DNA of 64,000 bases, from assembly GCF_014230315.1 (NCBI RefSeq), contig NZ_JACLAW010000006.1, positions 234,875 to 298,874 of the forward strand, in the 5' to 3' direction. Every line of letters starts with the position of its first letter. The stretch's first letter is position 1. The notes beneath the pieces are model-generated. The model was not told the origin of the DNA, made no database searches, and saw nothing but the letters and a program-made list of their open reading frames with translations. The stretch comes from Novosphingobium flavum. Its GTDB lineage: Bacteria; Pseudomonadota; Alphaproteobacteria; Sphingomonadales; Sphingomonadaceae. Made by a program: the position numbers and the translations under genes. Positions 59,463 to 64,000 of this stretch are shown here, in pieces.

Positions 59463-62400
59463 TCATCCGCTTTGCTGCGGGCCGTATCCGCCGCCGCCGG
59501 GGGTTTCGATGACAATGGCGTCGCCCGCATCGAGCCGGGCTTCGGCGACGCCGGGCAGGGGCTCGCAGGTGCCGTCGGCGCGCTCGATCCACTGGCGGCC
59601 GGGGGCGCCGTTGCCGCCGCCGGCGAGGCCGGCGGGCGGGCGGGTGCGGCGCGAGGCGGCGAGGGTTACGGTCATCGGCTCGAGCATGCGAATCCGGCGG
59701 ACCGCGCCTTCGCCGCCGCTCCAGCGGCCCGCGCCGCCCGAGCCGGGGCGGGCGGCGAAGGTTTCCAGCCGGACGGGGTAGCGCAGTTCGAGCACTTCGG
59801 GATCGGTGATGCGGGTGTTGGTCATGTGGCTGTGGACCGGGCCCGCCCCGGCAAAGCCCGGCCCGGCGCCGGTGCCGCCGCAGATCGTCTCGTAATACTG
59901 GTGGCTGGCATTGCCGAAGAGCAGGTTGTTCATCGTGCCCTGCGCATTGGCGCAGGCGCCGAGCGCGGCGAAGAGGGCGTTGCAGATCGCCTGGCTGACC
60001 TCGGTATTGCCCGAGACGACGGCGCGGCCGGGGCTGGGCGAGAGGAAGGTCTCTTCGGGCAGGATGATCTCCAGCGGGCGCAGGCAACCTTCGTTGAGCG
60101 GGAGATCATCGCCGGTGAGGCAGCGGAAGGCATAGAGCACGGCGGCGCGGGTGACGGCGCGGGGGGCGTTGAAATTGCCCGGGCGCTCGCCGGCGGTGCC
60201 GGTGAAGTCGATCCGGGCCGAGCGGGCGGCGTGATCGACCGTGACGCGCACGACCAGCCGGGCGCCGTCGTCCATCTCGTAAGTGCAGGTGCCGTCGGTC
60301 AGGCGGTCGATCACCCGGCGCACGCTGGCTTCGGCATTGTCCATGACGTGGCCGAGATAGGCCGAAACGCGGGGCCAGCCGTGGCGGCCGGTGATTTCGG
60401 CCAGTTCGCGCATCCCGGCAGCATTGGCGGCGATCTGGGCGCGGATGTCGGCCACGTTCTGATCGGGATTGCGCGCAGGGAAAGGAGCACCGGCGAGGAG
60501 GGCGCGGAATTCGGCCTCTCGGAACTGGCCGGCGGAGAGGATCAGGAAATCGTCGATCACCACGCCCTCTTCATCGAGCGTGGTGGAATCGGGCGGCATC
60601 GAGCCGGGGGTGCGCCCGCCGATGTCGGCATGGTGGCCGCGATTGGCGACGAAGAAGCGCAAGGTTTGCCCGCTCTCATCGAAGACCGGCGAGACGACCG
60701 TGACGTCGGGCAGGTGCGTGCCGCCGTTGTGCGGGTTGTTGAGGACCACCGCATCGCCGGGGCGCAGGCTGGCGCCGCGCCGGGCGAGGATGGTGCGGAC
60801 GCTCTCTCCCATGGCGCCGAGGTGGACCGGGACGTGCGGGGCATTGGCGATGAGGGCGCCCGAAGCGTCGAACAGGGCGCAGGAGAAATCGAGCCGTTCG
60901 CGCATGTTGACGCTGGTGGCCGTGCTGCGCAGCACGGCGCCCATCCGCTCGGCAAGGCCCATGAACTGGGCGTTGAACAGCTCCAGCAGGACCGGGTCGG
61001 GCTGGGTGTCGTCGGATGCCGTGTCGGCGCGGCCGGGCGCGGCGCCGGTGAGGAGCAGGGCGCCATTGGCGAGGACAGTGGCGGTCCAGCCCGGCTCGAC
61101 CATGGTGGTGGCGATCGCCTCCCGCAGGATCGCGGGGCCGGGGACGGTGTCGCCGGGGGCGAGCAGGGCGCGGTCGTGGACATCGGCCAGCCATTCGCGG
61201 CCGCCGGTCCAGACCGGGACCGTGTCTACCGGGCGCAGCGGGCCAGTGCGCGTGGGCGCGGCGCGGGCGGGGCGCTCGCCGTGGGCCACGGCCTCGGCGA
61301 CGAGGGCGGCGACGGTGATCGTGCGGGCCGGGCTGGTGAAACCGAAGCGGCGCTGGTGCGCGGCCTCGAAAGCCTCGCGCATGGCAGGGGCGGGGCCGTA
61401 GGGCACTTCGAGGGCGGTGTCGGTCCCCGCGTAGCGCAGCTGGGCGGCGAGGCGGACTTCGGCCTCGGGCACGAGGGCTTCGCGGGCGGCGCGGGTCAGG
61501 GCCTCGGCGAGCGGGGCAAGGTCGCTGCCGAGCGGGGCCTCGACCGCCTGTTCCCTGAGCGCGGTGCGATCGGCAAGGCCGATGCCGTAGGCCGAGAGTA
61601 CCCCGGCGAAGGGATCGATCAGGACGCGGGTGATGCCCAGTTCCTCGGCCACGCGGCAGGCGTGCTGGCCGCCTGCCCCGCCGAAGCACTGGAGGGTGAG
61701 GCTTGCGGCATCCTCGCCCCGGGCGAGGGCGAGGCGGCGGATCGCGGCGGCCATGGCGGCGGAGGCGATCTGGAGGAAGCCCTCGGCAATGTCGCGCGGA
61801 TCGCGCCCGAGGCTGGCGGCGAGATCGGCGAATTTCGCCTGGGCGGCGGCGCGATCGAGCGGCTGGTCGCCGGACGGGCCGAAGATCGCGGGGAAGTGGG
61901 CTGGGGGCAGCTTGCCGCACATCACGTTGGCATCGGTGACGGTGAGCGGCCCGCCCCGGCGATAGGCGGCGGGGCCGGGACTGGCGCCGGCGCTGTGCGG
62001 CCCGACGCGCAGGCGGGCGCCGTCGAACGACAGGATCGAGCCGCCGCCGGCCGCGATGGTATCGATCGCCAGCATCGGTACGCGCAGGTCCACCCCGGCG
62101 ATGCGGGTGTCCCACGTCCGCTCGAACTGGCTGGTGTGAAGCGCTACGTCGGTCGAGGTGCCGCCCATGTCGAAGGCGACGATCCGGCTCTCGCCCGCCT
62201 CGGCCGCGGTGCGGGCGGCGCCGACGATGCCGCCGGCCGGGCCGGAGAGGATCGCATCGCAGCCGCGAAAGGCGCTGGCCGCGGCGAGGCCGCCGCTCGA
62301 CTGCATGAACCACAGCGGGATGCCGGGCAGCTCGGCGGCGACTTCGCGCACATAGGCGGTGAGGACCGGGGAGAGGTAGGCGTCGACCACCGTGGTCTGG

Positions 62401-63014
62401 CTGCGGGCGACGAGGCCGAGCAGGGGGCTGACCTCGTGGCCGGTGGAGACCTGGGTGAAGCCGGCCTGCCGCGCCAGATCGGCGAGGCGGCGTTCGGCAT
62501 CGGGCCATTTCCAGGCGTGGGCGAGGCTTATGGCGCAGGCATCCAGCCCTTCGGCGCGGCGGGCGGCGAGGAGGGCGGCCACGGCCGGTTCGTCCAGCGG
62601 GACGAGGGCGGCGCCGTCCATTGCGACGCGGCCGCCGACTTCCTCCACCGCTTCGTGCAGGGGGACGGGCAGGCGCACGTCGAGCGCGAAGAGATCGGGG
62701 CGGGTCTGGTGGCCGATGCGCAGGAGATCGCCGAAACCGTGATCGGCGAGCACGAGGACGCGGGCGCCCTTGCGTTCGAGCAGGGCATTGGTGGCGACCG
62801 TGGTGCCGAGCTTGACCTCGCTGACGAGGGCGGGCGGGATCGGGGCGCCGGGGGCGAGGCCGAGCAGGCGGCGGATGCCGGCCGTGGCGGCATCGCGGTA
62901 GGCCTGCGGGTTCTCGCTCAGCAGCTTGGCCGTGACGAGGCGGCCATCGGGCGCGCGGGCGACGATGTCGGTAAAGGTGCCGCCGCGGTCGATCCAGAAT
63001 TTCCAGCCGTTCAC
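59463..63014 (-). CDS. 5-oxoprolinase/hydantoinase, fused A and B subunits
   Basis: A 1183-residue enzyme. The N-terminal half (about 1-680) is HyuA-like with the Asp-Arg-Gly-Gly-Thr-Phe-Thr-Asp start and Gly-Thr-Thr-Val-Ala-Thr-Asn-Ala-Leu. The C-terminal half (about 690-1183) is HyuB-like with Asn-Asn-Pro-His-Asn-Gly-Gly-Thr-His and Gly-Asn-Thr-Glu-Val. The fused form matches ATP-dependent 5-oxoprolinase, which opens 5-oxoproline to glutamate, also seen in hydantoinases. GTG 63014 fits the usual N-terminus; an upstream in-frame start would add 12 residues. Confidence 0.9.
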   Translation of the reverse strand: MNGWKFWIDRGGTFTDIVARAPDGRLVTAKLLSENPQAYRDAATAGIRRLLGLAPGAPIPPALVSEVKLGTTVATNALLERKGARVLVLADHGFGDLLRIGHQTRPDLFALDVRLPVPLHEAVEEVGGRVAMDGAALVPLDEPAVAALLAARRAEGLDACAISLAHAWKWPDAERRLADLARQAGFTQVSTGHEVSPLLGLVARSQTTVVDAYLSPVLTAYVREVAAELPGIPLWFMQSSGGLAAASAFRGCDAILSGPAGGIVGAARTAAEAGESRIVAFDMGGTSTDVALHTSQFERTWDTRIAGVDLRVPMLAIDTIAAGGGSILSFDGARLRVGPHSAGASPGPAAYRRGGPLTVTDANVMCGKLPPAHFPAIFGPSGDQPLDRAAAQAKFADLAASLGRDPRDIAEGFLQIASAAMAAAIRRLALARGEDAASLTLQCFGGAGGQHACRVAEELGITRVLIDPFAGVLSAYGIGLADRTALREQAVEAPLGSDLAPLAEALTRAAREALVPEAEVRLAAQLRYAGTDTALEVPYGPAPAMREAFEAAHQRRFGFTSPARTITVAALVAEAVAHGERPARAAPTRTGPLRPVDTVPVWTGGREWLADVHDRALLAPGDTVPGPAILREAIATTMVEPGWTATVLANGALLLTGAAPGRADTASDDTQPDPVLLELFNAQFMGLAERMGAVLRSTATSVNMRERLDFSCALFDASGALIANAPHVPVHLGAMGESVRTILARRGASLRPGDAVVLNNPHNGGTHLPDVTVVSPVFDESGQTLRFFVANRGHHADIGGRTPGSMPPDSTTLDEEGVVIDDFLILSAGQFREAEFRALLAGAPFPARNPDQNVADIRAQIAANAAGMRELAEITGRHGWPRVSAYLGHVMDNAEASVRRVIDRLTDGTCTYEMDDGARLVVRVTVDHAARSARIDFTGTAGERPGNFNAPRAVTRAAVLYAFRCLTGDDLPLNEGCLRPLEIILPEETFLSPSPGRAVVSGNTEVSQAICNALFAALGACANAQGTMNNLLFGNASHQYYETICGGTGAGPGFAGAGPVHSHMTNTRITDPEVLELRYPVRLETFAARPGSGGAGRWSGGEGAVRRIRMLEPMTVTLAASRRTRPPAGLAGGGNGAPGRQWIERADGTCEPLPGVAEARLDAGDAIVIETPGGGGYGPQQSG

Positions 63015-63087
63015 GCAGCAGGTCAAGCCGCGCGGGCGCGGGCAAGTCAAGCGTGACGAAGCGGGGCGGAACGCCTATCGTGTCTTC

Positions 63088-63642
63088 ATGGACAAGGCAG
63101 GTATCCTCGGAGCCGTGCTGGCGGGCGGGCAATCGAGCCGCTTCGGCAGCGACAAGGCACTGGCCGAGATCGGCGGGCACAGCCTGCTGCAGCACGCGGT
63201 TGACCAGCTTTCGCACTGGTGCGGCGCGGTGATCGCGGTGGGGCGCGAGGCGGCGCCGGTGCCGGTGGTGGCGGATTGGCCCGATGCCGGACTGGGGCCG
63301 CTCGGCGGAATTGCGGCGGCCCTGCGGCACGGGCGGAACAACGGCTTTGCCGCGGTCCTGACCGTGGGGGTCGATTCGCTCGGCCTGCCGGAGAACCTGC
63401 CAGACCGGCTGCGGCCCGGTCCCGCCTATGTGAAGGACCAGCCGGTGGTTGGGCTGTGGCCGATCGACGCGCTCGATGCGGTCGAGGCGATCCTGCTGGG
63501 CGACGGGCGGCACTCGATGCTCGCCTTTGCCGAGGCGGTGAGCGCGCGGGGGGTGCGGCTGGCCGAGCCGACGATCAACGTCAACCGGCCCGAGGACCTT
63601 GCCGCGATCACCTTGCTGCCGCGTGGTCCTGCGCCCGAATGA
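63088..63642 (+). CDS. mobA: Molybdenum cofactor guanylyltransferase
   Basis: A 184-residue nucleotidyltransferase that attaches GMP to molybdopterin. The GTP loop Val-Leu-Ala-Gly-Gly-Gln-Ser-Ser-Arg-Phe-Gly-Ser-Asp-Lys-Ala is near residue 10-24, and an Asp in Val-Gly-Val-Asp-Ser is near 95. It complements the moaA-moaD-moaE genes 32 kb away. The stop overlaps the next start as ATGA. Confidence 0.92.
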   Translation: MDKAGILGAVLAGGQSSRFGSDKALAEIGGHSLLQHAVDQLSHWCGAVIAVGREAAPVPVVADWPDAGLGPLGGIAAALRHGRNNGFAAVLTVGVDSLGLPENLPDRLRPGPAYVKDQPVVGLWPIDALDAVEAILLGDGRHSMLAFAEAVSARGVRLAEPTINVNRPEDLAAITLLPRGPAPE

Positions 63643-64000
63643 GCGAAGCCGACCTGTCGGCTCCCCGCTCGATTCGCGCGGCGACCTTCGTGGGCGTGGG
63701 CGTGCTGCATGTTGCGGTGATCTTCGCGCTGATCCGCGCCTTTGCGCCGCAATTCGTGGCGGAGACGGTGAACAGCGTGATTTCGACCTTCTCGGTGACC
63801 GTGACGACCCCGCCGCCGAGCCCCGAGCCGCCGGCCCCGGCCAAGGGCGACACGGCCGCGGGCAGCGCCGGGGCGGCGGGAAGACGGGCGACCCCACGCG
63901 CGGTGACCGCGCCGGCGCCCAGGATCGTGATCGCCCGGCCGCAGGCGGCGCCGCAGGTCGCCTCGACCGGGGCGGCCGACCGGTCCGGCGCGCGCGATGC
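63639..64000 (+). CDS. TonB-like energy transducer, N-terminal part
   Basis: The frame runs past the window end, 120 residues visible. One transmembrane helix (about 16-33) is followed by a Pro/Ala-rich stretch with repeated Pro-Pro-X and Ala-Pro-Ala, as in TonB-family proteins that span the periplasm. The characteristic C-terminal domain is not visible. ATG 63639 overlaps the mobA stop, suggesting coupled translation. Confidence 0.6.
   Translation, partial: MSEADLSAPRSIRAATFVGVGVLHVAVIFALIRAFAPQFVAETVNSVISTFSVTVTTPPPSPEPPAPAKGDTAAGSAGAAGRRATPRAVTAPAPRIVIARPQAAPQVASTGAADRSGARD

Noticed and set aside
60676..63897. 1073-codon minus-strand frame overlapping the oxoprolinase
   Set aside because: Arg/Pro-rich shadow in another frame of the real gene, with no domain.
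1..64000. CRISPR array or insertion sequence
   Set aside because: No regularly spaced repeats with unique spacers and no transposase-like protein were seen; the only mobile unit is the integrase-bounded element.

Overview
The window is high-GC chromosomal DNA from an alphaproteobacterium, most likely of the order Sphingomonadales (Novosphingobium/Sphingomonas/Erythrobacter type). The clues are the gene content and order: an aa3 oxidase operon followed by surf1 and thrC, a pyrE-pdxJ-acpS-lepB operon, tlpA divergent from argH followed by a small lipoprotein gene and lysA, and a Trb-type conjugation module next to a tRNA gene. No sequence search was possible, so the genus is an inference.

Left part (1 to about 6463): the end of an integrative conjugative element. 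It carries the 3' end of trbF, then trbG and trbI overlapping by ATGA, a DUF2274 gene, a divergently oriented hipBA toxin-antitoxin operon with repeated operator-like sites, a 37-codon gene overlapping an excisionase-like HTH gene, and a P4-type tyrosine integrase. The integrase lies against the 3' end of a tRNA-Leu(CAG) gene, which is the predicted attachment site. The rest of the element, including the second att copy, is left of the window.

Middle part (6.5 to 33 kb): housekeeping genes. These are tlpA/argH, lptM-like, lysA and a siroheme gene; then an unrecognised three-gene cluster (49-aa peptide, alpha-helical-repeat-like protein, histidine-rich cupin-like protein); ruvX, DUF3089, AI-2E transporter, lepB, acpS, pdxJ and pyrE on the minus strand; the complete cytochrome c oxidase operon (subunits II, I, III plus ctaB, ctaG and surf1); thrC; an RNA methyltransferase; folB; moaA-moaD-moaE; and rplU-rpmA.

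Right part (33 to 64 kb): a mixed core region. It holds a TetR regulator facing a diiron-like hydrolase, ygfZ, rarD, an orphan astD, selO, a hydrolase, a glycosyltransferase, a YfgM-like protein with bamB, an isoprenylcysteine methyltransferase-like protein, gshA-rsmE, ubiA, soxR with its operator, smc, two DsbA-like proteins, DUF721, mutY-nudC, a DUF2490 outer-membrane protein, a fused 5-oxoprolinase, mobA, and a TonB-like gene cut by the window edge.

The most intriguing unexplained signals are the peptide plus cupin-like cluster at 11.2-13.2 kb, a 34-bp intercistronic inverted repeat at 17.3 kb, the small gene overlapping the excisionase-like gene in the element, and an atypical patch at 37.8-38.4 kb.
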